A stretch of 64,000 bases of DNA from Salinarimonas sp046292825. Its GTDB lineage: Bacteria; Pseudomonadota; Alphaproteobacteria; Rhizobiales; Beijerinckiaceae. Under the pieces are notes generated by a model that saw only the letters and a list, made by a program, of their open reading frames with translations, did not search any database and had not been told where the DNA came from. The first letter of the stretch is position 1. Every line of letters starts with the position of its first letter. Location: contig NZ_JBKBQG010000001.1 in the NCBI RefSeq assembly GCF_046292825.1, positions 248,001-312,000 on the forward strand, in the 5' to 3' direction. Below are positions 52,664-61,407 of this stretch, piece by piece. The position numbers were made by a program, and so were the translations under genes.

Positions 52664-53902
52664 ATGCAGAGGTGCATCTTCGAGGCATTCGGGTTGACGA
52701 CCCCGCTGAACAATGTCGGGCACGCGCCCCCCGTCGACCAGCGCGACCTGCACCGGCTCGAGAATGCGAGCCGGGAGTTCTTCGACGTCTTCCAGCGGGA
52801 CCGGCGCATCGTCGAGCAGCGCGACCGCGATCGCGAAGAGCGCCGCCGCCGCGAGGAGGCGCCCGCGCCGGACGTCAAGGATCGCCGCCGCGTCGCCGAG
52901 GACAATGCCCAACCGCCGAGCCAGGCGGTCCAGAACGACGTCGCCCGCCGCCTCGCCGCGAGGAACGCGCCCCAGCAGCCGGGCGCACGGCAAGATCCCG
53001 CACGGCAAGATCCCGCACGGCAAGATCCCGCGAGGCAGGAGCCCGCGCGCGAGCCGCAATCGCAGCCGCCGCCGCTCCTCCCGCGGCCGCCGACGATGCC
53101 GCTGCCGGGCCTCGCCGGCTTCCTGCCGCAGCGTCCGCCGGGAGCCTTCGCCGCCCCGCCCCCGGGTGCCGGCACCTACCCGCCGAGCGCACCGCCGCTC
53201 CTGTTCGCGCCGGACCCGCGCGCCGGCTCGGCCGAGCCGCCGGCCGCCTCCCTTCTCGGCCCCGCCGCGTCGGCTTCCCCGCGCGCCCGCGTGACCCGCG
53301 GCACTGCGCCGCGGCCGTCCGTGCAGGGCGCTCAGCCGCCCGCCCCCGCGATGCCGGATCTTGCCGCGTCGGTCGCGCCGCTCGCCGGGCCTGCGGCCCC
53401 GGTCGCAGCGGCGCCGATCGCGGGTTTCGCCCCGCGAGCGGAGGGGCCGCTCACGCTCAACCCGGCGACGCCGCCCGAGGTGAGCGTGCGGGTCAACGCC
53501 TTCCTCTCGGGCGCGCCGCTCGACCGCACGCCCTTCCACATCCAGCCGATGGACCCGCTCGTCGAGGCGAAGTCGCGCGGCCAGCGGGGCGAGGCGCCCG
53601 CGCCCGGCCTCTCCGCCGGGCCCGCCGGCCCCCGCGCCGGCACCGTGCGCGGCGCGCCGATCTCGCCCCTCGCGCGCCTCCTCGCCCGCCCGCTCGGCGA
53701 GACGACCGGCCTCACCCCCGCCAACGACGCCCTCGTGCCGACGGCGCCGCCGCCCGCCAACGACGCGCCCGTGCGCCCCGGCCCGCTCTCGGCCAATGAC
53801 GGCCCCGAGCCCCTCGGCGCGCTCTTCTTCCGCGAAGCGTCCGCCGAGCATGCCGGCCTGCCGCCCCTCGGCCCCCGCCCATCGGGACCGCTGCGCGTCT
53901 GA
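52664..53902 (+). CDS. Pro/Ala-rich low-complexity protein of unknown function (412 aa)
   Basis: A short N-terminus (MQRCIFEAFGLTTPLNNVGH) leads into a charged helical stretch likely to form a coiled coil (LENASREFFDVFQRDRRIVE, RDREERRRREE). Then come about 300 residues rich in Pro, Ala and Gly with no fold that can be recognised. Three exact 15-bp DNA repeats encode RQDPA units. Two in-frame ATGs lie ahead of the coiled coil (52631, 52664). It occupies the glyS-ppdK gap. It has no signal peptide or membrane helix. Function unknown. Confidence 0.6.
   Translation: MQRCIFEAFGLTTPLNNVGHAPPVDQRDLHRLENASREFFDVFQRDRRIVEQRDRDREERRRREEAPAPDVKDRRRVAEDNAQPPSQAVQNDVARRLAARNAPQQPGARQDPARQDPARQDPARQEPAREPQSQPPPLLPRPPTMPLPGLAGFLPQRPPGAFAAPPPGAGTYPPSAPPLLFAPDPRAGSAEPPAASLLGPAASASPRARVTRGTAPRPSVQGAQPPAPAMPDLAASVAPLAGPAAPVAAAPIAGFAPRAEGPLTLNPATPPEVSVRVNAFLSGAPLDRTPFHIQPMDPLVEAKSRGQRGEAPAPGLSAGPAGPRAGTVRGAPISPLARLLARPLGETTGLTPANDALVPTAPPPANDAPVRPGPLSANDGPEPLGALFFREASAEHAGLPPLGPRPSGPLRV
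52985..53029 (+). repeat. 15-bp tandem repeat, three perfect copies
   Basis: The unit GCACGGCAAGATCCC is repeated three times, and a fourth degenerate unit (GCGAGGCAGGAGCCC) follows. It keeps the reading frame and encodes repeated ARQDP. Slippage would add or remove five residues without a frameshift. Confidence 0.9.
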
Positions 53903-54062
53903 CGGGTGCGACCCCCGCACACGGTCTCGCGGCGCAACGAGAGCGGCCCTCGCGCGTTGACGAGCCCGAGCGGGGCGGTTCCCAAAACGCGTTCCAGCCG
54001 TTATGGCTGCGCGCAGGCGAGTGCGTTCGCGCTCGCACAACGAGGTCAGACGAGGTGTCACG

Positions 54063-56741
54063 ATGACGAAGTGGGTCTACACCTTCGGCGACGGCCGCGC
54101 CGAGGGCGAGGCGTCCATGCGCAACCTCCTCGGGGGCAAGGGCGCGAACCTCGCCGAGATGTCCAATCTCGGCCTTCCCGTCCCTCCGGGCTTCACCATC
54201 ACCACCGGTGTCTGCACCTATTATTACGACAACGGCGAGACCTATCCGCCGGAATTGAAGGACGCCGTGGCGCAGGCGCTGACGGAGGTCGGCCGCATCG
54301 CCGGGCGCCGCTTCGGCGATCCCGAAAAACCGCTCCTCGTCTCCGTGCGCTCGGGCGCGCGCGCCTCGATGCCGGGCATGATGGACACGGTCCTCAATCT
54401 CGGGCTGAACGACGACACGGTCGGCGCGGTGGCGCAGGACGCGGGCGACGAGCGCTTCGCCTACGACAGCTATCGCCGCTTCATCACCATGTATTCGAAC
54501 GTCGTGCTCGGCGTGGAGCACCACGATTTCGAGGAGGCGCTCGAGGCCTACAAGCAGCGCCGCGGCCACGATCTCGACACCGACCTGACCGCCGACGACT
54601 GGAAGATCCTGATCGCCCGATACAAGGAAATCGTCGAGAAGGCGACCGGCGCGCCCTTCCCGCAGGACCCCCACGCCCAGCTCTGGGGCGCGATCTCCGC
54701 CGTGTTCGGCTCCTGGATGAATCCGCGCGCGAAGAAATATCGCGAGCTGCACGCGATCCCGGCGAGCTGGGGCACCGCCGTCAACGTGCAGGCGATGGTG
54801 TTCGGGAACATGGGCGAGACCTCCGCCACCGGCGTCGCCTTCACCCGCAACCCCTCGACGGGCGAGAACAAGCTCTACGGCGAGTTCCTGATCAACGCGC
54901 AGGGCGAGGACGTCGTCGCCGGCATCCGCACGCCGCAGGACATCACCGAGGCCGCGCGCGTGGCCTCCGGTTCCGACAAGCCGTCGATGGAGACGGCGAT
55001 GCCGGACGCCTTCGCCGAGCTCGTGCGCATCTGCGGGGTGCTCGAGGGGCACTACCGCGACATGCAGGACATGGAGTTCACGATCGAGCGCGGGAAGCTC
55101 TGGATGCTCCAGACCCGCAACGGCAAGCGCACCGCGCGCGCCGCTCTGCGCATCGCCTGCGACCTCGTCGAGGAGGGGCTGATCACGCAGCGCGAGGCGG
55201 TCGGCCGCGTCGAACCGCAGGCCCTCGACCAGCTCCTGCATCCGACGATCGACCCGAAGGCGAAGCGCGACATCCTCGCGACCGGGCTCCCCGCCTCGCC
55301 AGGCGCGGCCTCGGGCGAAATCGTGTTCACTTCCGAAGCCGCCGAGGCCGCCAAGAAGGCCGGGCGCAAGTGCATCCTGGTGCGCGTCGAGACGAGCCCG
55401 GAGGACATCCACGGGATGCACGCCGCCGAGGCCATCCTGACGACGCGCGGCGGCATGACCTCGCACGCGGCGGTCGTCGCGCGCGGCATGGGCAAGCCCT
55501 GCGTCTCGGGCGCGGGCACGGTGCGCATCGACGCGAAGGCCGGCACGCTCGCCTGCGGCGGGCGCACCCTGAAGACGGGCGACGTCATCACCATCGACGG
55601 TGGCGCGGGCCAGGTGCTCGTCGGCGCGGTCGCGATGCTCGAGCCGGAGCTCTCGGGCGATTTCGCCAAGCTGATGGAATGGGCCGACGGCGTGCGCCGC
55701 CTCGACGTGCGCGCCAATGCCGAGACGCCGCTCGACGCGCGCACCGCGCGCACCTTCGGCGCCGAGGGCATCGGCCTGTGCCGGACCGAGCACATGTTCT
55801 TCGAGGGCGACCGCATCGTCGCCGTGCGCGAGATGATCCTCGCCGACGACGAGGCCGGCCGCCGCGCCGCTCTCGACAAGCTCCTGCCGATGCAGCGGGC
55901 CGATTTCGTCGAATTGTTCACGATCATGTCGGGCCTGCCCGTCACGATCCGCCTCCTCGACCCGCCGCTCCACGAGTTCCTGCCCCATACCGAGGAGGAG
56001 ATCGCGGAGGTGGCCAAGGCCATGGGCGCCTCGCCCGAGAAGCTCAAGCGCCGCGCATCCGAGCTGCACGAGTTCAACCCGATGCTCGGCTTCCGCGGCG
56101 TGCGCCTCGCGGTCGCCTATCCCGAGATCGCCGAGATGCAGGCGCGCGCCATCTTCGAGGCGGCCGCGCAGGCCGCGCGCGAGACCGGCCGCCCCGTCAC
56201 CCCCGAGGTGATGGTGCCGCTCGTGATGACGAAGCCCGAGCTCGACCTCGTCAAGGCGCGCATCGACGCCATGGCGAAGAAGGTCATGGAGGAGACGGGC
56301 GCCGCCTTCGCCTATCAGGTCGGCACCATGATCGAGCTGCCTCGCGCGGCGCTGCGCGCGGCCGAGATCGCGGAAGCCGCGGAGTTCTTCTCCTTCGGCA
56401 CCAACGATCTCACGCAGACGACGCTCGGCATCTCGCGCGACGACGCGGCCTCCTTCCTCGGACCCTACGTCCAGAAGGGGCTCATCGAGTTCGACCCCTT
56501 CGTCACGCTGGACCAGGAGGGCGTCGGCGAGCTCGTGGCGCTCGCCGCCGAGCGCGGCCGCAAGACGCGGCCCGACATCAAGCTCGGCATCTGCGGCGAG
56601 CACGGGGGCGATCCGGCCTCGATCCGCTTCTGCGAGGGGCTCGGGCTCGATTACGTCTCCTGCTCGCCCTATCGCGTCCCCATCGCCCGCCTCGCCGCCG
56701 CCCAGGCCGCCCTCGCGGGGGAGACGCGTTCGCTGGCGTGA
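54063..56741 (+). CDS. ppdK: Pyruvate, phosphate dikinase
   Basis: This 892-residue enzyme interconverts pyruvate, ATP and phosphate with phosphoenolpyruvate, AMP and pyrophosphate. The N-terminal ATP-grasp domain starts WVYTFGDGRAEGEASMRNLL GGKG. The swivelling phospho-His domain has the catalytic His in GGMTSHAAVVARGMGKP (about residue 466), and the PEP/pyruvate barrel ends with FFSFGTNDLTQTTLG and the CGEHGGDP catalytic Cys. All parts are intact. In alphaproteobacteria PPDK commonly lies downstream of glyS, as here. Confidence 0.97.
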   Translation: MTKWVYTFGDGRAEGEASMRNLLGGKGANLAEMSNLGLPVPPGFTITTGVCTYYYDNGETYPPELKDAVAQALTEVGRIAGRRFGDPEKPLLVSVRSGARASMPGMMDTVLNLGLNDDTVGAVAQDAGDERFAYDSYRRFITMYSNVVLGVEHHDFEEALEAYKQRRGHDLDTDLTADDWKILIARYKEIVEKATGAPFPQDPHAQLWGAISAVFGSWMNPRAKKYRELHAIPASWGTAVNVQAMVFGNMGETSATGVAFTRNPSTGENKLYGEFLINAQGEDVVAGIRTPQDITEAARVASGSDKPSMETAMPDAFAELVRICGVLEGHYRDMQDMEFTIERGKLWMLQTRNGKRTARAALRIACDLVEEGLITQREAVGRVEPQALDQLLHPTIDPKAKRDILATGLPASPGAASGEIVFTSEAAEAAKKAGRKCILVRVETSPEDIHGMHAAEAILTTRGGMTSHAAVVARGMGKPCVSGAGTVRIDAKAGTLACGGRTLKTGDVITIDGGAGQVLVGAVAMLEPELSGDFAKLMEWADGVRRLDVRANAETPLDARTARTFGAEGIGLCRTEHMFFEGDRIVAVREMILADDEAGRRAALDKLLPMQRADFVELFTIMSGLPVTIRLLDPPLHEFLPHTEEEIAEVAKAMGASPEKLKRRASELHEFNPMLGFRGVRLAVAYPEIAEMQARAIFEAAAQAARETGRPVTPEVMVPLVMTKPELDLVKARIDAMAKKVMEETGAAFAYQVGTMIELPRAALRAAEIAEAAEFFSFGTNDLTQTTLGISRDDAASFLGPYVQKGLIEFDPFVTLDQEGVGELVALAAERGRKTRPDIKLGICGEHGGDPASIRFCEGLGLDYVSCSPYRVPIARLAAAQAALAGETRSLA

Positions 56742-56815
56742 GGGGCAGGGGGGGCGCTTCACCGGGCCGCGCCCCCCTCTCCTTCCCATCAGAGCTTGAG
56801 GATCTTTCGAAGGTT

Positions 56816-56991
56816 GTCATCCCGGGCCGCGAAGCGGACCCGGGACCCATACCCACGAGGATCGTTCGAGCGCGCATGCCGCGTGCGTTCCGCTCCAGAT
56901 GGGCGGCTTTCGTCGGAGAAACGCAGCCTACAGGCTGCGACTGAGACGTGGTGGTTATGGGTCCCGGATCGCCTTCGGCGTCCGGGATGAC
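56816..56991 (-). repeat. Dispersed palindromic element, copy C (176 bp)
   Basis: This copy is inverted relative to copies A and B: the GAGCGCGCATGC motif lies at its left and GCAGCCTACAGGCTGC at its right. The end sequences are the variant GTCATCCCGGGCCGCGAAGC. The right terminal arm has drifted (GATCGCCTTCGGCGTCC). It fills the gap between the convergent ends of ppdK and the chemoreceptor-like gene. Confidence 0.92.
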
Positions 56992-57053
56992 GTCGCAATG
57001 AAAGGTTTTAATACTCTGGGCGGAAGGAACCTCCCGACGCGTCCCGACCTCCG

Positions 57054-58124
57054 TCACCCCCGCTTGACGATCGCCCCGTACCAGCCGAGCCCGCGATAGG
57101 TCTCGTAGCCCGGCGTGGCGTGGAAGGCGACGAAGGTGCCGTCCGGGAGGTGCGAGTAGCCGGCGCGGCGCCCGTCGAGCGGCAGGGAGAGCCGCTCGGT
57201 CAGAAGGCCCACGCCGTCGGAGGCCGCGATGACGCGCATGGCGGCATCGACGAGGAGCACCCGCGTGGTCGCCCGCTCCTCGGGCGCGAGCCGCACGCCC
57301 TCGACGATGGCGCGCGCCTGCGGCTCCCAGTCGAAATGGATCGCGAGCACGCCGAGCGGGCGCCCGCGCGCCTCGCCGCCCTCGCGCACGCTGGCGCAAT
57401 AGGTGGCCACCTGGGAATTGCCGAGGAGCGGCTGCGTGCCGACGTCGGCGGCGACGTAATCGTCCCCCGTGGCGAGCGCGACGGCGGACTTGAACCAGGC
57501 TTCGTGGGCGACGTTGCGGCCGCGCACGTCGTAGGTCTCGGGGCGCCCGTTGGCGACGACGTCGCCCTTCAGATTGCACAGCCACAGATCGAGATAGACG
57601 GTGTAGGCGCCGAGGATCACGCCGAGCCGCTTCGAGGCGTGGCGCACCCGCTCCGCGCTCGGCTCGGCGAGGCATTCGACCAGCGCCGAATCCGTCGCCC
57701 ACCAGCGCACGTCGCAGGTCCGTTCGTACAGGTTGCGATCGATCAGCTCGATGGCGTTGAGCGAGAGATCGACGAGCCGCTGGCCCTTGGCCGCGTCCGC
57801 CATGGTCTCGACCTCGCGCTGCAGGGCCGCGACGCGTTCGGCGAGGTGCTCCTCGAGCTCGCGGGCGACGCTCGCCACCACGTCGCCGACGGAGCGGACC
57901 TCCTGCGCGACGACGGAGAACCCACGGCCATGCTCGCCCGCCCGCGTCGCCTCGATCATCGCGTTGAGCGCCAGGATCTTCATCTGGCCGGTGATCTGCT
58001 GGATGCGTCTCGTCTTTTCGGCGGCGACGCTGCGCACCTCCGCCGTCATCGCGGCGATGTCGGTGAGCGAGCCGCCGCGCTCCTCGGCCGGTCGTCCGGC
58101 GCTCGCGAGAGTCGATCGTGCCAA
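57054..58124 (-). CDS. Soluble methyl-accepting chemotaxis-like protein, reversed domain order
   Basis: In this 356-residue protein the MCP signalling hairpin comes first (about 20-110; KILALNAMIEATRAGEHGRG FSVVAQEVRSV), with only about half of a normal cytoplasmic coiled coil. A Cache-like sensor domain of about 220 residues is C-terminal (LNAIELIDRNLYERTCDVRW, then DVRGRNVAHEAWFKSAVALA). No transmembrane segment or signal peptide is present, so it senses inside the cell. The usual order is sensor-membrane-MCP. Related soluble receptors act on cytoplasmic arrays or kinases. No che genes are nearby. Confidence 0.85.
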   Translation of the reverse strand: MARSTLASAGRPAEERGGSLTDIAAMTAEVRSVAAEKTRRIQQITGQMKILALNAMIEATRAGEHGRGFSVVAQEVRSVGDVVASVARELEEHLAERVAALQREVETMADAAKGQRLVDLSLNAIELIDRNLYERTCDVRWWATDSALVECLAEPSAERVRHASKRLGVILGAYTVYLDLWLCNLKGDVVANGRPETYDVRGRNVAHEAWFKSAVALATGDDYVAADVGTQPLLGNSQVATYCASVREGGEARGRPLGVLAIHFDWEPQARAIVEGVRLAPEERATTRVLLVDAAMRVIAASDGVGLLTERLSLPLDGRRAGYSHLPDGTFVAFHATPGYETYRGLGWYGAIVKRG

Positions 58125-58297
58125 CGCTGTTGCCCCCGATGATCGTCGATCGGGGCGATGATCACATGGGTTGGTTATCCGAAGTTTAAGGTAAATTCGT
58201 GCGAGGTCCCGCTAATTGCACAAATTTCGATCAGGAAATCGCTTGCATCGGGGGGCGGGCGCCGCTAAACGCCGCGGCTCTCACGGACGGGTCCTCG

Positions 58298-59275
58298 ATG
58301 AACACGCTCCATCTCGGCTGCGACGCCGACGCCATCGCGCAGGCCGCCGCGCTCCTGCGCGCGGGGCGCTGCGTCGCCTTCCCGACCGAGACCGTCTACG
58401 GGTTGGGCGCCGACGCGACCGACCCGGCGGCGGTGGTGCGGATCTACGAGGCCAAGGAACGCCCGCGCTTCAACCCGTTGATCGCACACGTGCCGGATGT
58501 GGACGCCGCCGCGCGCGAGGGTCTCTTCGACGAGAACGCCCGGCGCCTCGCGGACGCCTTCTGGCCCGGCCCGCTCACGCTCGTCGTCCCCCGCGCCTTG
58601 CAGGGCGGCGTCTGCGACGTCGCGCGGGCGGGGCTCGACAGCGTCGCCCTGCGCGTTCCGGCCCATCCCGTGGCCCAGGCGCTGTTGCGCGCGGCGGCGC
58701 GACCCGTTGTCGCACCCTCGGCCAATCGCTCCGGACGCGTGAGCCCCACCCGGGCCGACCACGTCGCGGGGGATCTCGACGGACGCATCGCGGCGATCGT
58801 CGATGGCGGCGAGACGCGGGTGGGGGTCGAATCGACGATCCTCGCCTGTCTCGGCGGCGATCCCGTTCTGCTGCGCCCGGGCGGCGTGCCGCGCGAGGCG
58901 ATCGAGAGGCTGCTCGGCCGCCGCCTCGCGGAGGCGCAGGCCACCGGAGACGATCCTGCCGCGCCGCGCGCGCCCGGCATGCTCGCCTCCCATTACGCGC
59001 CGCGCGCGGGCGTGCGTCTCGACGCGCGCGAGATATTCCCCGGCGAGGCGGCGCTCCTGTTCGGGGAGCCCCGTCCGGCGGGCGTCGATCATGCGATCGC
59101 GGTGCGCGATCTCTCGCCCTCCCGAGACCTCGCGGAGGCGGCGCGCAATCTCTTCGCCGCGCTGCGTGCGCTCGACGAGAGCGGGGCGCACACGATCGCG
59201 GTCGCGCCGATCCCCCGTACGGGTCTCGGCGAGGCGATCGCCGACCGCCTCGCCCGCGCCGCGGCGCCGCGCTGA
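58298..59275 (+). CDS. Threonylcarbamoyl-AMP synthase (Sua5/TsaC type)
   Basis: This 325-residue enzyme makes threonylcarbamoyl-AMP from Thr, bicarbonate and ATP for t6A37 in ANN-decoding tRNAs. The YrdC domain (about 1-200) has AFPTETVYGLGADA, KERPRFNPLIAHV, APSANRSGRVSPT and VESTIL. The C-terminal Sua5 domain (about 230-325; PGMLASHYAPRA) distinguishes it from the shorter TsaC. The ATG at 58298 was taken as the start because the YrdC fold begins soon after. Confidence 0.95.
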   Translation: MNTLHLGCDADAIAQAAALLRAGRCVAFPTETVYGLGADATDPAAVVRIYEAKERPRFNPLIAHVPDVDAAAREGLFDENARRLADAFWPGPLTLVVPRALQGGVCDVARAGLDSVALRVPAHPVAQALLRAAARPVVAPSANRSGRVSPTRADHVAGDLDGRIAAIVDGGETRVGVESTILACLGGDPVLLRPGGVPREAIERLLGRRLAEAQATGDDPAAPRAPGMLASHYAPRAGVRLDAREIFPGEAALLFGEPRPAGVDHAIAVRDLSPSRDLAEAARNLFAALRALDESGAHTIAVAPIPRTGLGEAIADRLARAAAPR

Positions 59276-59328
59276 TGAGCGAGCGGCCGCCGCGCTGATC
59301 GGCGACGCTCCGGCGCGCGACTCGCTGC

Positions 59329-59562
59329 TCAGGCCCTTGCCAAAGCCTCGCGAATCCTGACGAGCTCGCGCCGAATCTCCACCAGGATGGCGAGCAGGCC
59401 GCAAACGACGACTGCGAGAACGAGGCCGACCACCAGGCCGACCACGATCCCAAATCCACCCATGCCGACGGCGTTGCCGAAGACGGCCATGCTCCCGAGT
59501 ATCAAGAGCGCTGCCAAGATGGTGTTCGCGACACCGAGTGCGTTCGCGAGAAAGCTGTTCAT
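59329..59562 (-). CDS. Small two-helix membrane protein (77 aa)
   Basis: This small protein has two clear transmembrane helices (ANTILAALLILGSMAVFGNA and GGFGIVVGLVVGLVLAVVVC) and a charged amphipathic C-terminus (EIRRELVRIREALARA). A Gly-rich turn joins the helices. No named family is recognised. It is convergent with the Sua5-type gene. The regular helix pattern and clean start make it credible as a real gene. Confidence 0.6.
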   Translation of the reverse strand: MNSFLANALGVANTILAALLILGSMAVFGNAVGMGGFGIVVGLVVGLVLAVVVCGLLAILVEIRRELVRIREALARA

Positions 59563-59755
59563 GAAATGATTACCCCCGGTTTCGTCTTTCGATGTGCGGC
59601 TTTCAGCGCCGCTCGATCGACGATATCCGAAGTTGCGACAATGTCACCTCTCCGCCGATGATGCGGGGGGCGCCGCATGCCGGAGTGAGACGCCGTCGGC
59701 CCCCGGGCGTGGCGCCTCGTGGACCGACGGTGCTCCGCGTCTCGCAAGACGCTGA

Positions 59756-60355
59756 TCAGCCCGCGAGCTTGCCGGCGATCTGCGCCACGTGGCGGCCCTG
59801 GAAGCGCGCGCCCTCGAGCTCGACCGCGGAGGGCCGCCGCGAGCCGTCGCCCGCCGAGATGGTGGAGGCGCCGTAGGGCGAGCCGCCCTTGATCTCGTCG
59901 AGGCCCGACTGGCCGGCGAAGGTATAGGGCAGGCCGACGATCACCATGCCCTGGTGCAGGAGCACGGTGTGGAACGACAGGATCGTCGATTCCTGGCCGC
60001 CGTGCTGGGTCGCCGTCGAGGTGAACACCGCGCCGACCTTGCCGACGAGGGCGCCCTTGGCCCAGAGCCCGCCGGTCTGGTCGAGGAAGTTTTTCATCTG
60101 CGCGGCCATGTTGCCGAATCGCGTCGGCGTGCCGAACACGATCGCGTCGTAATCGGCGAGCTCGTCGACGCTCGCGATCGGCGCCTTCTGGTCGAGCTTG
60201 TAACGGGACTGCTCGGCGACATCCGTCGGCACCAGCTCGGGCACGCGCTTGACGTGCACCTCGGCGCCGGTCTCGCGGGCACCCTCGGCGACGGCGTAGG
60301 CCATCTCTTCGATGTGACCCCAGCTGGAATAATAGAGAACCAGGACCTTGGCCAT
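59756..60355 (-). CDS. wrbA: NAD(P)H:quinone oxidoreductase, WrbA type
   Basis: This 199-residue flavodoxin-fold FMN enzyme reduces quinones by two electrons, protecting from oxidative stress. It has the phosphate-binding YYSSWGHIEEMAYAVAEGA at the N-terminus, FGTPTRFGNMAAQMKNFLDQ TGGLW, and TQHGGQESTILSFHTVLLHQ GM. It diverges from a LysR gene over 140 bases containing a CGCGCAA/TTGCGCG dyad, so regulation by that LysR protein is likely. Confidence 0.95.
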   Translation of the reverse strand: MAKVLVLYYSSWGHIEEMAYAVAEGARETGAEVHVKRVPELVPTDVAEQSRYKLDQKAPIASVDELADYDAIVFGTPTRFGNMAAQMKNFLDQTGGLWAKGALVGKVGAVFTSTATQHGGQESTILSFHTVLLHQGMVIVGLPYTFAGQSGLDEIKGGSPYGASTISAGDGSRRPSAVELEGARFQGRHVAQIAGKLAG

Positions 60356-60443
60356 GTCGGCTCCTCTGGATTGCTGTTTCGGTTCGGGCGCGATCGCCGA
60401 CGGCGTCGTTCGCCGCGTCGAACCGGAAGATGGGCCTTTCCAT

Positions 60444-60485
60444 CGCGCAATGCCAATTGTATAGGGGGAAGAGCAATCTTGCGCG
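60444..60485. promoter_or_regulatory. Inverted repeat between wrbA and lysR-type gene
   Basis: CGCGCAA (60444-60450) and TTGCGCG (60479-60485) form a perfect 7-bp dyad spaced by 28 bases, with an AT-rich core (AATTGTATAG) between. It lies just before the LysR ATG at 60496 and may be part of the LysR binding region. Confidence 0.35.
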
Positions 60486-60495
60486 GACGCATAAA

Positions 60496-61398
60496 ATGAC
60501 GGTGCCGAGCCAGCTCGTCTGGGACGATTTCCGCCTCGTGAAATCCATCGCGGAGGCCCGTGGGCTGACCGGGGCCGCGAGCGCGCTCGGCGTCAACCAT
60601 TCGACCGTCTTCCGCCGTCTCGGCCAGCTCGAGGACGGGCTCGGCGTCAAGCTGTTCGAGCGCCACCGCACCGGCTACGCGCTGACCACCGCCGGCGAGG
60701 AGATGGTGGCGATCGCCGAGCGCATGGAGGAGGACGTCGTCGGCTTCTCGCGCAAGATCGACGGCCAGACCATCGCGCCCGCGGGCGAATTGCGGGTGAC
60801 GACGAACGATACGCTCCTCGTCCACCTGCTCACCCCGATCTTCGCCCGCTTCCGGGCGCGCTATCCCGAGATCCGCCTCGACGTCGTCCTCGCCAACCAG
60901 GCGCTCAACCTCTCCAAGCGCGATGCCGACGTCGCCATCCGCGCCACCGACGATCCGCCCGAGACGCTGATCGGACGCCGGCTCGCGACGATCGGCTGGG
61001 CCCTGTTCGGGCGCCGGGCGGATTTCCCCGACGGGCCGCCGGCGGACCCGTCCGCTTTGTTCTCCCGCGACTGGGTGGCGCTCGGCGACAACCTATCGAC
61101 CCTCAAGGTCGCCAAATACGTGCGCGACAACGTCGCCCCCGAGCGCGTCGCCTACCGCGTCAACACGGTGCTCGGCTTGGGCGAGGCGATCGAGAGCGGG
61201 CTCGGCGTGGGCGCGCTGCCGGTCTTCATCGGCGATGCGCGCGCGAGCCTCTTGCGCCTGTCGGCGCCGCGGCCCGACTTCTCCGCCGGGCTGTGGCTGC
61301 TCACCCACCCGGATCTGCGGCGCTCGACGCGCGTTCGCGTCTTCCTCGATTACGTCGCGGGCGAGATCGCCACCTCCCGCGCCCGCATCGAGGGGTGA
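60496..61398 (+). CDS. LysR-family transcriptional regulator
   Basis: This 300-residue protein has an N-terminal winged helix (about 8-65; FRLVKSIAEARGLTGAASAL then VFRRLGQLEDGLGVKLFERH) and a periplasmic-binding-type effector domain (about 95-295; RVTTNDTLLVHLLTPIFARF). The ATG at 60496 gives the standard spacing of the helix-turn-helix. Divergence from wrbA suggests it controls quinone reductase. The neighbouring DUF1499 gene follows after nine bases and may be cotranscribed. Confidence 0.92.
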   Translation: MTVPSQLVWDDFRLVKSIAEARGLTGAASALGVNHSTVFRRLGQLEDGLGVKLFERHRTGYALTTAGEEMVAIAERMEEDVVGFSRKIDGQTIAPAGELRVTTNDTLLVHLLTPIFARFRARYPEIRLDVVLANQALNLSKRDADVAIRATDDPPETLIGRRLATIGWALFGRRADFPDGPPADPSALFSRDWVALGDNLSTLKVAKYVRDNVAPERVAYRVNTVLGLGEAIESGLGVGALPVFIGDARASLLRLSAPRPDFSAGLWLLTHPDLRRSTRVRVFLDYVAGEIATSRARIEG

Positions 61399-61407
61399 GG
61401 AGCGCCG

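Noticed and set aside
53712..56789. A 1025-codon open frame on the minus strand opposite ppdK
   Set aside because: It is exactly antisense to a fully recognisable pyruvate phosphate dikinase; the very high GC at third positions keeps the opposite frame free of stops.
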